From positions 1 to 63,129 of the forward strand of contig NZ_BARF01000093.1 of assembly GCF_000367365.1 (NCBI RefSeq): a stretch of DNA of 63,129 nucleotides, written 5' to 3'. Every line of letters starts with the position of its first letter. Within the stretch, counting starts at the first letter, position 1. This stretch comes from Streptomyces prunicolor NBRC 13075 (GTDB lineage: Bacteria; Actinomycetota; Actinomycetes; Streptomycetales; Streptomycetaceae). Shown piece by piece: positions 51,333 to 58,585 of the stretch. The notes under the pieces are model-generated. The model had not been told where the DNA came from and did not search any database. It saw nothing but the letters and a program-made list of their open reading frames with translations. The position numbers and the translations under genes are program-made.

Positions 51333-51494
51333 CGGCGGACCACCCAAGGTCACTCCTGAATAGCTGTACGTCGCCGCAGATGTTCATGCGTCGCGAGATG
51401 GGTGGCCACACTGTAATGCCCAAGACTGGAGCGAGTGGAACAACATCGAAAAACGCAACTCACTTGATGACGTCGACCCAATGACCTGCGGATT

Positions 51495-52427
51495 TCAGAA
51501 CGGCACAGCCAGGCGCTCCCAGCAGGCGTCGAACCATGCCTGCATGGTCTCGATGAACACTGATCCGGTGGAGTTGGGATCACCCTCGTCGTTGACGTGC
51601 CTGATCAGAGTCGATCCCAGACCGAGGACGTCGAGGGCGTCCACCTCCGTCCCGTCGTCGAGGAGGATGGAGCGCTCCACGACCTCGTAAGGCCCGAACA
51701 GGGCCTCGGTGCCCGGGCGGAGGTACAGCTTGAAGGCGGGTACCAGGGGGACGCTCCTGACCTCCACCGCCACGGACGGCACCAGTCCCTCTGTCTTCAG
51801 ATTCCGCAGTGCCGCGCGCAGCGACGTCGTGTGTCTTCGGGTGATACCTCGCAGACGCTCCTGGATCTGTTCCTGCAACTGGTCCAATTGTTCGGGCCCG
51901 TACGCCTCTTCGGGCTCGCCCACCGGTTTCAGGGCCCGTGGGTACGGCAGTTGCAGCGACTCGGAGGGCAACAGCATCCGCAACTCGATGCGTTCGGTGG
52001 TGATCTCCCCAGTGCGAATGTGCTCGGTACGGATGTGCTCGGCCTGCAGCCGGACATGGGCGTCCAGGCTCTCCGACGTGAGAGTGAAGACGTCCAGGCG
52101 CACGGTCGGCTGAGCGAACGCCCGGGTGACGAAGGGGCCCAGGGCCGCCCGCAGCCGGGGCGCCTGCTGCGGAACCTTGCCGGAGTGGATGGGGCTCTTC
52201 ACTACCCGCGAACCGCTTCCCTGACGGGACTCGATCCACCCTTCGCCCTTCAACTCGCGCAGTACACGCTGGACCGTGTCGCGGGAGACTCCGAACTCCT
52301 CGGCGAACTCGCGCTGCGTGGGCAGCGATTGCCCCACTGCGTAGGTGCCGTCGGCGATGCGGACACGGAGTTCCTCCAGCAGGGTGTTGTACTCCCTGCC
52401 GCCGCCCTCGCCACGTCCTGAGCTCAC
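51495..52427 (-). CDS. GntR-type regulator 1 with PLD-like sensor domain
   Basis: 310 residues from GTG (VSSGRGEGGGREYNTLLEEL). A GntR winged helix spans about 12-75 (GTYAVGQSLPTQREFAEEFG, SRDTVQRVLRELKGEGWIES). The C-terminal domain (about 100-305) runs FTLTSESLDAHVRLQAEHIR, IELRMLLPSESLQLP, a charged helix, VPSVAVEVRSVPLVPAFKLY, then FGPYEVVERSILLDDGTEVD and ETMQAWFDACWERLA. It is not a UTRA or FadR domain that I recognise. Closest in the window to regulator 4 (57352). The GTG has no clear ribosome-binding site but lies 6 bases after TACGGT, so a leaderless mRNA is likely. Divergent from a 60-residue membrane protein. Confidence 0.85.
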   Translation of the reverse strand: MSSGRGEGGGREYNTLLEELRVRIADGTYAVGQSLPTQREFAEEFGVSRDTVQRVLRELKGEGWIESRQGSGSRVVKSPIHSGKVPQQAPRLRAALGPFVTRAFAQPTVRLDVFTLTSESLDAHVRLQAEHIRTEHIRTGEITTERIELRMLLPSESLQLPYPRALKPVGEPEEAYGPEQLDQLQEQIQERLRGITRRHTTSLRAALRNLKTEGLVPSVAVEVRSVPLVPAFKLYLRPGTEALFGPYEVVERSILLDDGTEVDALDVLGLGSTLIRHVNDEGDPNSTGSVFIETMQAWFDACWERLAVPF

Positions 52428-52560
52428 ATCGCGACCGTACCGCTTCGGCACGGCGACCAAACCGCTTCCAGCCACATCGGCGGCCCAATGTGACCGCCCA
52501 CCATGTAAATAGGGCGGCGGCGTTAGCCGATCAAGCCATCTGGGCACATCAAATTTACGG

Positions 52561-52597
52561 CAACCAGTCCAATTGGAACGGTTGTTGATCCGCAACC
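52561..52597. promoter_or_regulatory. Candidate operator between regulator 1 and its membrane protein
   Basis: Two overlapping palindromes. The first, 52561-52584, is a 24-bp imperfect palindrome centred on CCAATTGG with CAACC and GGTTG ends (10 of 12 positions pair). The second is GGTTG-n8-CAACC (52580-52597). They sit midway between the divergent starts. Confidence 0.6.
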
Positions 52598-52652
52598 GGG
52601 CAGAAGTCGTGTCGGAGAGAAACAAACAGAGAGAAACAAGGGGTGGGGTCCC

Positions 52653-52835
52653 ATGATCTCCTTAGAGCTGCTGAGAGCAGTTGTGTCGCTCGGCGTGGAG
52701 CAACTGATGCAGTACCGCTACGGGGCCCTCGGCCTCCTGTGCCTCTTCCTGCTCAGCGTTGGTTACAAGGTCCGTAACACCACCTGCATGTCCGTCGGAG
52801 CCGTGATCTTCGTGCTCCTGATGACTCAGGCCTGA
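52653..52835 (+). CDS. Small two-helix membrane protein 1 (GxEQ family)
   Basis: 60 residues. MISLELLRAVVSLGVEQLMQ is an amphipathic start, followed by YRYGALGLLCLFLLSVGYKV (helix 1) and SVGAVIFVLLMTQA (helix 2). It is clearly homologous to the 62-residue protein at 54601: both share AV-x3-G-x-EQ-x2-Q-x2-YGA-x-G, then LLS-x-G-x-K, then S-x-GAV-x3-LL-x-T. It is divergent from GntR regulator 1 and its 3' end overlaps the convergent HAD gene by 10 bp. Preceded by AAGGGGTGGGG. Possible membrane sensor, channel-like or toxin-like peptide; function unknown. Confidence 0.75.
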   Translation: MISLELLRAVVSLGVEQLMQYRYGALGLLCLFLLSVGYKVRNTTCMSVGAVIFVLLMTQA

Positions 52836-53563
52836 TCCCGCAGCATCTGCAACACCGTGTCCAGGGAGCCGACCACGTGCTCGGCTCCCGCGTCCCGCAG
52901 CACCTTCTCCTTACGGTCGTTACGCGCGTAGCCGAGGAACGACACACCGGCCGCTTCCGCGGCTTCGAAGTCCGTGGGAGTGTCGCCGATCATCAAAGTG
53001 GCCGACGGTGCGGCGCCCAGGCCCTTCAGCGCACGATTGAGGCAGTGCGGGTCGGGCTTGAGGAGTTGGAGGTCCTGGGTGCGGCCGTAGATGTGCGGGG
53101 CGAAGCGGGACAAGAGCCCGCGGCCGGACAGGTAAGTGCGCACCACGCGCGGGGAGTTGTTGGTGGCGATGGCCAGCCGTGAGCCGACCGCCGACCAGGT
53201 CTGGATCAGCGGATCGGCGTACGCCGTGGGCATCGCCGAATCCGTGGCCCGCAGTTCCTCCTGCGTGAGACGTTCCTCCAGCTCCGCGACCAGGTCACTG
53301 CCCGGATGCCGGCGATCGACGGCGCGCAGGACCATGTGCGGGTCCAGGGAATCCCGTTCCGTCTCCGTCAACAGCCCGTGCAGACCCCGCCCTTCGAGCC
53401 ACTCGACCAGTTCGCCCGCCACGCGCTCCGCCGTGTGCCCCGCGAACAGCCGACAGATGGGGCCGTCGAAGTCGAACAGGACGTTGCGCGTCTTGGTGAT
53501 CAGTTCTCGCAGGTTCTCTGTCTCTACTGTCACCGGTTCAGTCTGCGTCGTATCAGGAGTCAC
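52826..53563 (-). CDS. HAD-superfamily phosphatase coupled to GntR regulator 2
   Basis: 245 residues from GTG. Motif I VLFDFDGPICRLFAGH (Asp31, Asp33), a helical cap (about 45-130), motif II RLAIATNNSPRVV, motif III lysine in LLKPDPHCLNRALKGLG, and motif IV MIGDTPTDFEAAEAAGVSFLGYARN. It is a subfamily IA enzyme like phosphoglycolate phosphatase. The GTG shares its first base with the TAG stop of regulator 2 (TAGTG), so translation is tightly coupled. This places a phosphatase in the same functional unit as the regulator and the small membrane protein. Confidence 0.92.
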   Translation of the reverse strand: MTPDTTQTEPVTVETENLRELITKTRNVLFDFDGPICRLFAGHTAERVAGELVEWLEGRGLHGLLTETERDSLDPHMVLRAVDRRHPGSDLVAELEERLTQEELRATDSAMPTAYADPLIQTWSAVGSRLAIATNNSPRVVRTYLSGRGLLSRFAPHIYGRTQDLQLLKPDPHCLNRALKGLGAAPSATLMIGDTPTDFEAAEAAGVSFLGYARNDRKEKVLRDAGAEHVVGSLDTVLQMLRDQA

Positions 53564-54438
53564 TAGGAGAGTGTCAGGTCCGTCGTGATGGTTTCCCAGA
53601 GGGCGTCGAACCACAGCTGCGATTGATCCACGAACGCCGCGTCCCGCTCGCCGGTCTGCCGGAGGAAGGAGAAGAGGAGGGACTTGGCGCCGAGGGCGTC
53701 GTACATGTCCAGGGTCTGGCTGCCGTACTCCTCCTCCCGCCGCGTCAGCAAGTAGTAACCGAGCAGCGCCTCCTGGCCGTTGAGGAGGTAGAGCTTCACG
53801 GGCGGGGTGAAAGGGAGCGCCCGGAACGTGACCTTGACGTCCATGCCGTGCGTGGCTCTCAGAGCCAGCAGGTTGTGCTGGAGCACCTGGCCCTGGGCGT
53901 TGCGCATGGACAGCCAGCGTTGGTGGATCGAGTTGTCCTCGCCACTGCCGTCGGCCGGGACGGGGAACGCGAGGGTGATCTCCTTGGAGGGGACCAGGAT
54001 GCGGACCTCGATCGACTGGGGGCTGAGGCGGCCCTCGTGGATCTGGCGCAGGGGTTCGCCCAGGGCCAGCATCAGGGTCTCGGCCGTGTGGCACACGACG
54101 TCTATGCGTACGTTCGATGCCGCGAACGCGTCCGTCAGGCGGGGGGCCAACCCCACCATCGTCGGCTGGGGTTCGCCGCGCAGCGGCGCCGGCGGCTCCG
54201 CGATCCGCGGTGGGCTCCCCTTGCTCACGTTCGTCAGGAGGCCCGCCTCCTGGAGCAGCCGCAGTGCCTGGCGTACGGCGCCGCGTTCGACCCCGAACTC
54301 CTCCGCCAGGTCGGCCTGGGTGGGCAGGCGGTCGCCTGCCTTGAGGTCGCCGGTGCGGATGCGGTCGCGTAGGGCGTCGGCGATCTCCTGGGGCGAGAAG
54401 CTTCTGCTGCCGTTCACTGCCACGTTCTCCTGGGTCAC
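53563..54438 (-). CDS. GntR-type regulator 2 with PLD-like sensor domain
   Basis: 291 residues from GTG. Winged helix 12-78 (DLKAGDRLPTQADLAEEFGV, ERGAVRQALRLLQEAGLL). C-terminal domain 95-285: RIDVVCHTAETLMLALGEPL, IEVRILVPSKEITLAFP, GQVLQHNLLALRATHGMDVK, PPVKLYLLNGQEALLGYY (212-229), and SQLWFDALWETI. Nearest relative is regulator 3. The GTG follows TATACC by 8 bases without a ribosome-binding site, so a leaderless start is likely. First gene of an operon with the HAD phosphatase and divergent from small membrane protein 2. Confidence 0.88.
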   Translation of the reverse strand: MTQENVAVNGSRSFSPQEIADALRDRIRTGDLKAGDRLPTQADLAEEFGVERGAVRQALRLLQEAGLLTNVSKGSPPRIAEPPAPLRGEPQPTMVGLAPRLTDAFAASNVRIDVVCHTAETLMLALGEPLRQIHEGRLSPQSIEVRILVPSKEITLAFPVPADGSGEDNSIHQRWLSMRNAQGQVLQHNLLALRATHGMDVKVTFRALPFTPPVKLYLLNGQEALLGYYLLTRREEEYGSQTLDMYDALGAKSLLFSFLRQTGERDAAFVDQSQLWFDALWETITTDLTLS

Positions 54439-54550
54439 GACCAAACGGTATAACTCTGCCCCATCTAAGGGGAGTTGTTTGGAACCTGATTGTAAGTAGG
54501 TGTGAGTAGGTGCCAATCGGGAACAACTTAAGCAGAGTTGGCTGCCAACT
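54436..54550. promoter_or_regulatory. Divergent regulatory region of unit 2, with palindromic operator
   Basis: Contains CACGACCAAAC next to the GntR start, the imperfect palindrome AACT-n4-CCC-n6-GGGG-AGTT (54452-54476) and a perfect 15-bp palindrome AGTTGGCTGCCAACT (54536-54550). AGTAGGTG is repeated in tandem near 54495. The matching elements recur at 55767-55871. Confidence 0.6.
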
Positions 54551-54600
54551 TCTCCAAGTTGGTGGAAGTTTTGCTTCCACAGCCCGAAGGGGGAACCACC

Positions 54601-54789
54601 GTGCCTGCCATCGCCCTCCTCTCCGCCGTCTTCGTCGTCGGCTTCGAGCAGATCGTCCAGTGGAAGTACGGCGCCACCGGGATCATCGGTCTGCTGTTGC
54701 TCTCCATCGGCATCAAGGCCAAGAGCCCGGCCATCAGCTCCATCGGGGCCGTCGTCCTGGCCCTGCTGGTCACCGGTCCGGCCCTGTGA
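54601..54789 (+). CDS. Small two-helix membrane protein 2 (GxEQ family)
   Basis: 62 residues from GTG, with AAGGGGGAACCACC upstream; an in-frame TTG start 21 codons earlier would give 83 residues. VPAIALLSAVFVVGFEQIVQ, then WKYGATGIIGLLLLSIGIKA (helix 1) and SSIGAVVLALLVTGPAL (helix 2). Paralogue of the protein at 52653 with the same G-x-E-Q-(L/I)-x-Q-x-(R/K)-Y-G-A core. Divergent from GntR regulator 2. Presumed to be the membrane element of the unit. Confidence 0.75.
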   Translation: MPAIALLSAVFVVGFEQIVQWKYGATGIIGLLLLSIGIKAKSPAISSIGAVVLALLVTGPAL

Positions 54790-54860
54790 CCCGTAGGACG
54801 ACCCGTACGACCCGAAGGCCGCCCCCAAGGTCAGATCAGGTCAGCCACTGCGGGAGGCGA

Positions 54861-55769
54861 TCAGCTCGTGGGTGTCAGCGTGAGCTCCGAACTGATCGTC
54901 TCCCACAGTGCGTTGAACCACAGTTGCGACTGTTCCACGAACGTCGTGTCCCGCAGCCCCGCGCCCTGCTCGAAGGCGAACAGCATCGACTGGGTGCCCT
55001 CCGCGTCGTACATCTCCACCTGCTCGTGGCCGATCTCCGCCTCGCGCTGGGTCAGCGTGTAGTAGGCGAAGAGCGCCTCCGAGCCGTTGAGCAGGTACAG
55101 CTTCACCGGTGGGGTGAAGGGCAGGGCGCGGAACGTGATGTGCACGTCGATGCCGTGGGTCGCGCGTAACGCGAGCAGGTTGTGCTTCAACACCTGGCCC
55201 TGGGCGTTGCGTTGGGCCAGCCAGCGGCGTTGCAGCCGGCTGTCGGCCGGGGCGTCCACGCGGGCGGGGAAGGCAAGGTCGATGTCGCTGCTCGGCAGCA
55301 GCACCCGGACGTCGACCGTGGCCGGTTTCAGACGTCCGGCGTGGATCTGGCGCAGCGGTTCGCCGACGGCCAGCTGGAGCGAGACGGCGGTGAGACAGAG
55401 CGCCTCGATCTCGACGTGCGGCTGCGCGAAGGCCTCCGATATACGCGGCCCCAGTCCCACCATCGTGGGCTGCGGCGGGGCTCCGGGGCCGGTCAGGGCC
55501 AGGCCGAGGTCGGGGGCCACGGTCGCCGGGCTCCCCTTGGACATGTTGGTGAGCAGCCGCTCGGACTGCAGGATGCGCAGTGCCTGCCGTACGGCCCCGC
55601 GCTCCATGCCGAACTCGTCCGCCAGCTTGGCCTGGGTGGGCATGCGCTGGCCGGGCCGCAGTACACCGGACCTGATCCGGGTGCGCAGCTCGTCGGCCAG
55701 CTCGCGGTGTGACCACTGTGGCCGTATTGACCTCGTCCGTCCATTGACGGTGGCGTGTTCCGGGTCCAC
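54861..55769 (-). CDS. GntR-type regulator 3 with PLD-like sensor domain
   Basis: 302 residues from GTG. Winged helix about 15-85 (SGVLRPGQRMPTQAKLADEF, ERGAVRQALRILQSERLLTN). C-terminal domain has VEIEALCLTAVSLQLAVGEP, VDVRVLLPSSDIDLAFPARV, GQVLKHNLLALRATHGIDVH, PPVKLYLLNGSEALFAYYTL and SQLWFNALWETI. About two thirds of the domain is identical to regulator 2 by eye. It has a homologous divergent promoter region but no surviving GxEQ membrane protein gene on the other side. The stop is 72 bases downstream of small membrane protein 2. Confidence 0.87.
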   Translation of the reverse strand: MDPEHATVNGRTRSIRPQWSHRELADELRTRIRSGVLRPGQRMPTQAKLADEFGMERGAVRQALRILQSERLLTNMSKGSPATVAPDLGLALTGPGAPPQPTMVGLGPRISEAFAQPHVEIEALCLTAVSLQLAVGEPLRQIHAGRLKPATVDVRVLLPSSDIDLAFPARVDAPADSRLQRRWLAQRNAQGQVLKHNLLALRATHGIDVHITFRALPFTPPVKLYLLNGSEALFAYYTLTQREAEIGHEQVEMYDAEGTQSMLFAFEQGAGLRDTTFVEQSQLWFNALWETISSELTLTPTS

Positions 55770-55871
55770 GACCAAACACTACAACTTCTCGCCATCTTTC
55801 GGCAGTTCAAGGAAAGGTGGTTATGAGACGCATCCAAGAGGAGATAACTAGAAGAGAGTTGGTCGCCAACT
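55767..55871. promoter_or_regulatory. Divergent regulatory region of unit 3
   Basis: Homologous to 54436-54550: CACGACCAAAC at the regulator start, AACT-n4-GCC-n7-GGC-AGTT (55783-55807), and AGTTGGTCGCCAACT (55857-55871), followed by more TTGG half-sites. The spacing from the regulator start is nearly the same (88 against 98 bp). Confidence 0.6.
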
Positions 55872-56020
55872 TGGCTAACTTGGCCGCCTGGGTCTCTCTC
55901 CTGGAGGGGAGCCGAGAGCCCGGCGGTCGGCACCACTGGCACACAGGTGCGACAACCACAACTGAACAGCTACGGATGAGTCCATCAGAGTCCATCAACA
56001 GGCAGCAGGCGAAAGGTCGT
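55872..56020. other. Orphan side of unit 3
   Basis: Where a GxEQ membrane protein would be expected by analogy, the plus strand is open (RRIQEEITRRELVANLANLA...) but encodes no membrane helices. I see no gene; the partner has probably been lost. Confidence 0.4.
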
Positions 56021-57280
56021 TCAGAAGATGTCCGGGCACCATGGCCGCCTGGACGTACGCAGCAGGGCGTCGGCCACACGGGCGGCGCCCGCTCGTTCTT
56101 CCCGGACCCGGCCCGCCGCCGCGAGCCGTACGGCCGACTGGTCCCCGAGCCACAGCGTGCTCAACTCCCGCACATCCAGCGTGAGTTCCGCGCTCTCCGT
56201 GGTCGGCACGCACGACGCCCCCTGCGCCGAAGCCGCCAACCGGTAGCGCCCGCCCGCCAGTCCGGCCCCGTCGACCACGTCGAACACCAACGTGCCCTCC
56301 CCCTCGTACGACCGCGCCTCCATGGCCCGTACGACATCCAGGATCCGCACCCACAGCCAGTCCGCCTGGGTCGTGATCGTGGCCGCGCGCGGGTCCGGCA
56401 GGAGGAGGGGCAGCAGGTCGTCGGGGGCACGCCTGCCCGACTTCACCTTCGCCACCCAGTCGATCGAGCAGAGGTGGTGCCACAGGGCGCGTTCGGCGGC
56501 CGGGGTGGTGGCGATCAGCCCCCGCACGGTGGCCGTGTCGAGCGGCTGCTTGGCGTCGGTCCAGGTGTCGTCGCAGTCGTACGTGGCCAGGCCCTGCACC
56601 TCGCCGTCGGCCGCGCGGTAGACGGCGTGGAACGGCTCGGTCCACGGTGCGCGCGTCAGGTGTACGGCACCCGTGGTGACCTGCCACCAGCGGTCGTCCC
56701 GGTTGATCGCGCCGGGCTGGACGCGGCGCAGCCGCTCGTGCAGTTCGGGGCCGAGTTTGCGTACGTCCTCACCGTCCACCAGGTCGATACGGCCGCCGTC
56801 CTCCGGGGCGGACCAACGGGGGTCGAGGCCGGCGCGCTGGACGTCGATCTCCCACTGGGTCATCGAGGTCGCGGGGCCGAAGCCGTAGCGGCCGTAGATC
56901 CGGTACTCGGCGGCGATGAGGGTGGCGACGACATCACCGCGTTCCTTCGCGGCGGCCAGGTCCCGGTCCATCATCCGGGTCAGGAGGCCGCGGCGGCGGT
57001 GGGTGACCGTGACGGTGACGTTCGAGATGGCGTCCGCCGGGACCGCTCCGCCGCCCACGGCGGTGATCTCCTGCGGGAAGGAACGGAAGGTCGCCACACA
57101 GCGGGGGCCGTCGAACGCGCCGAGGGTGCGGGACGGGTCGATGTAACTGCTGCGGTCGGCGATCTCGTCGTCGGAGACGTAGGGAGTGCGCAGAAAACCG
57201 GTGTTCAGCGCGCGGATCCAGTCGGGGATCTCGGGCTCCGTGACGGGACGTACGGCGAGGGCGTCATCGCGGGGGGTCAT
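56021..57280 (-). CDS. Eis-family GNAT N-acetyltransferase
   Basis: 419 residues, the size of the Eis family. N-terminal GNAT (about 1-150: SNVTVTVTHRRRGLLTRMMDRDL, acetyl-CoA motif R-R-x-G-L-L; ERGDVVATLIAAEYRIYGRYGFGPAT). A second degenerate GNAT domain and a C-terminal sterol-carrier-like SCP2 domain (about 300-410: LWVRILDVVRAMEARSY, GRYRLAASAQGASCVPTTESAELTLDVREL) follow; the C-terminal carboxylate Phe419 matches Eis, where it serves as general base. Eis enzymes acetylate aminoglycosides and other amines. It lies between regulators 3 and 4; whether it belongs to their system is uncertain. Confidence 0.92.
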   Translation of the reverse strand: MTPRDDALAVRPVTEPEIPDWIRALNTGFLRTPYVSDDEIADRSSYIDPSRTLGAFDGPRCVATFRSFPQEITAVGGGAVPADAISNVTVTVTHRRRGLLTRMMDRDLAAAKERGDVVATLIAAEYRIYGRYGFGPATSMTQWEIDVQRAGLDPRWSAPEDGGRIDLVDGEDVRKLGPELHERLRRVQPGAINRDDRWWQVTTGAVHLTRAPWTEPFHAVYRAADGEVQGLATYDCDDTWTDAKQPLDTATVRGLIATTPAAERALWHHLCSIDWVAKVKSGRRAPDDLLPLLLPDPRAATITTQADWLWVRILDVVRAMEARSYEGEGTLVFDVVDGAGLAGGRYRLAASAQGASCVPTTESAELTLDVRELSTLWLGDQSAVRLAAAGRVREERAGAARVADALLRTSRRPWCPDIF

Positions 57281-57351
57281 GGATTCACGCTAGGTCTACG
57301 GCCGTCGGGTGTCGTACCCATTTTCCTGGCACGGAGCAGCGCCGGGTGAGA

Positions 57352-58212
57352 TCACTCGGCGAGATGCTCCCACGTGGAGTCGAACCACTCCTGCATGTTC
57401 GTCACCAACACCGTTCCCTGCGAATGGAGTTCGGCGTCCTTCACATGGTGAGTGAGACTGGCGCCCAGGCCCTGGACATCCAGGACTCCTTCGATCACTT
57501 CGCCGTTCTCCATCATGATGGACCGCCGGCACACCGTGTACAGGCCGACCAGCGCCTCTGTCCCGTTCAGGAGATAGACCTTGGACTGCGGCGCCACCCG
57601 GATCCGGCGGATCCGGAGATCCACGGAGGGCACGAGCCCGGTCGCCCGCAGATCGCTCAGCACGGTGCGCAACGACTCGGTGTGCCGCCTTGTGATGCTC
57701 AGGAACCGCGCCTTCAGACGCTCGTCCTGAGCGGGCTGCCCGGTGCGCAGGTACGGGAGTTCAACTGACTCGGAGGGCAGCATCACGCGCAGGGCGATGC
57801 GCTGCGGGGCGATCTCCCCGGCCCGTATCCGCTCCGCCTGCATGCGGATGTGCGCGTCCAGCGACTCGGACGTCAACGTGAAGACGTCCAGGGTCACTTC
57901 AGGCTGCCCGAAGGCGTCCTCGATGAGCGCGCGGAGCGTGACCGTCCCGCTGCTCGTCGGGGAGTGGACCTGCGGGCTCCTGACGACCCTGGCCCCGCTT
58001 CCCTGGCGCACCTCGATCCAGCCCTCGTTCGCCAGCTCCCTGAGAACCCTCTGCACGGTGTCACGAGAGACCCCGAACTCGGCGGCCAGTTCACGCTGCG
58101 TAGGCAGCAACGAACCCCGGGGGTAGGTGTGTCCGTCGTTGATCAGCGCCAGCAACTCGCGTGTGAGGCGCTGGAATTGCCCGCCGCCATCGTCCGATGT
58201 GCCGTCACTCAC
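57352..58212 (-). CDS. GntR-type regulator 4 with PLD-like sensor domain
   Basis: 286 residues from GTG (VSDGTSDDGGGQFQRLTREL). Winged helix about 12-80 (GSLLPTQRELAAEFGVSRDT, RELANEGWIEVRQGSGARVV). C-terminal domain: TLDVFTLTSESLDAHIRMQA, IALRVMLPSESVELPYLRTG, HTESLRTVLSDLRATGLVPS, APQSKVYLLNGTEALVGLYT, MENGEVIEGVLDVQGLGASL, and NMQEWFDSTWEHLAE. Subtype of regulator 1. The start is 6 bases after TATGGT, again suggesting a leaderless mRNA. No membrane partner gene is adjacent. Confidence 0.87.
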   Translation of the reverse strand: MSDGTSDDGGGQFQRLTRELLALINDGHTYPRGSLLPTQRELAAEFGVSRDTVQRVLRELANEGWIEVRQGSGARVVRSPQVHSPTSSGTVTLRALIEDAFGQPEVTLDVFTLTSESLDAHIRMQAERIRAGEIAPQRIALRVMLPSESVELPYLRTGQPAQDERLKARFLSITRRHTESLRTVLSDLRATGLVPSVDLRIRRIRVAPQSKVYLLNGTEALVGLYTVCRRSIMMENGEVIEGVLDVQGLGASLTHHVKDAELHSQGTVLVTNMQEWFDSTWEHLAE

Positions 58213-58585
58213 ACGGCGACCATACCTCTCCTGATGACGGTCGTGCGTGGCCATCGGCATCATGGCCGTCGTGACGAGTCGGGGATCTGGAGTGGCCCGT
58301 GCTCACCCAAGACGTCGCGGTGTGCCGCTAAGCCAGCCCGGCGTGCCGGCGAGACGCGAGCGCGCCCCTCCACTCCGGCCCACAACGCAGTACAGGCAAG
58401 GGAATTCCTCCCTCGGCCCCCCATCCCTCCGGGCCGCTCGCTCGCTTCTGAAACGGGCTGGAGCGGATCGAGTCAAGGGTGGAGCGCAGCGGAATCGCCG
58501 CAGGCGACGCGACCGCAGGGAGCGCCCTTTACTCGGGCCGCGGAAGCCCGACACTGGCCGAGAAGCGAGTGGCCCAACCCCGCCC
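58213..58585. other. Intergenic region with a hairpin-rich element
   Basis: About 370 bases, no gene. The second half contains the structured repeat described separately. The first half includes GCGTGGCCATCGGCATCATGGCC, a small palindrome-like run. Confidence 0.45.
58449..58556. repeat. Long imperfect inverted repeat
   Basis: CGGGCTGGAGCGGATCGAG on the left pairs imperfectly with CTCGGGCCGCGGAAGCCCG on the right, and AGTCAAGGG with CCCTTTACT. Inside are GGAGCGCAGCGGAATCGCC and GCAGGCGACGCGACCGCAGG, which can also fold. It looks like one of the structured intergenic repeat units seen in Streptomyces genomes. Confidence 0.5.
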
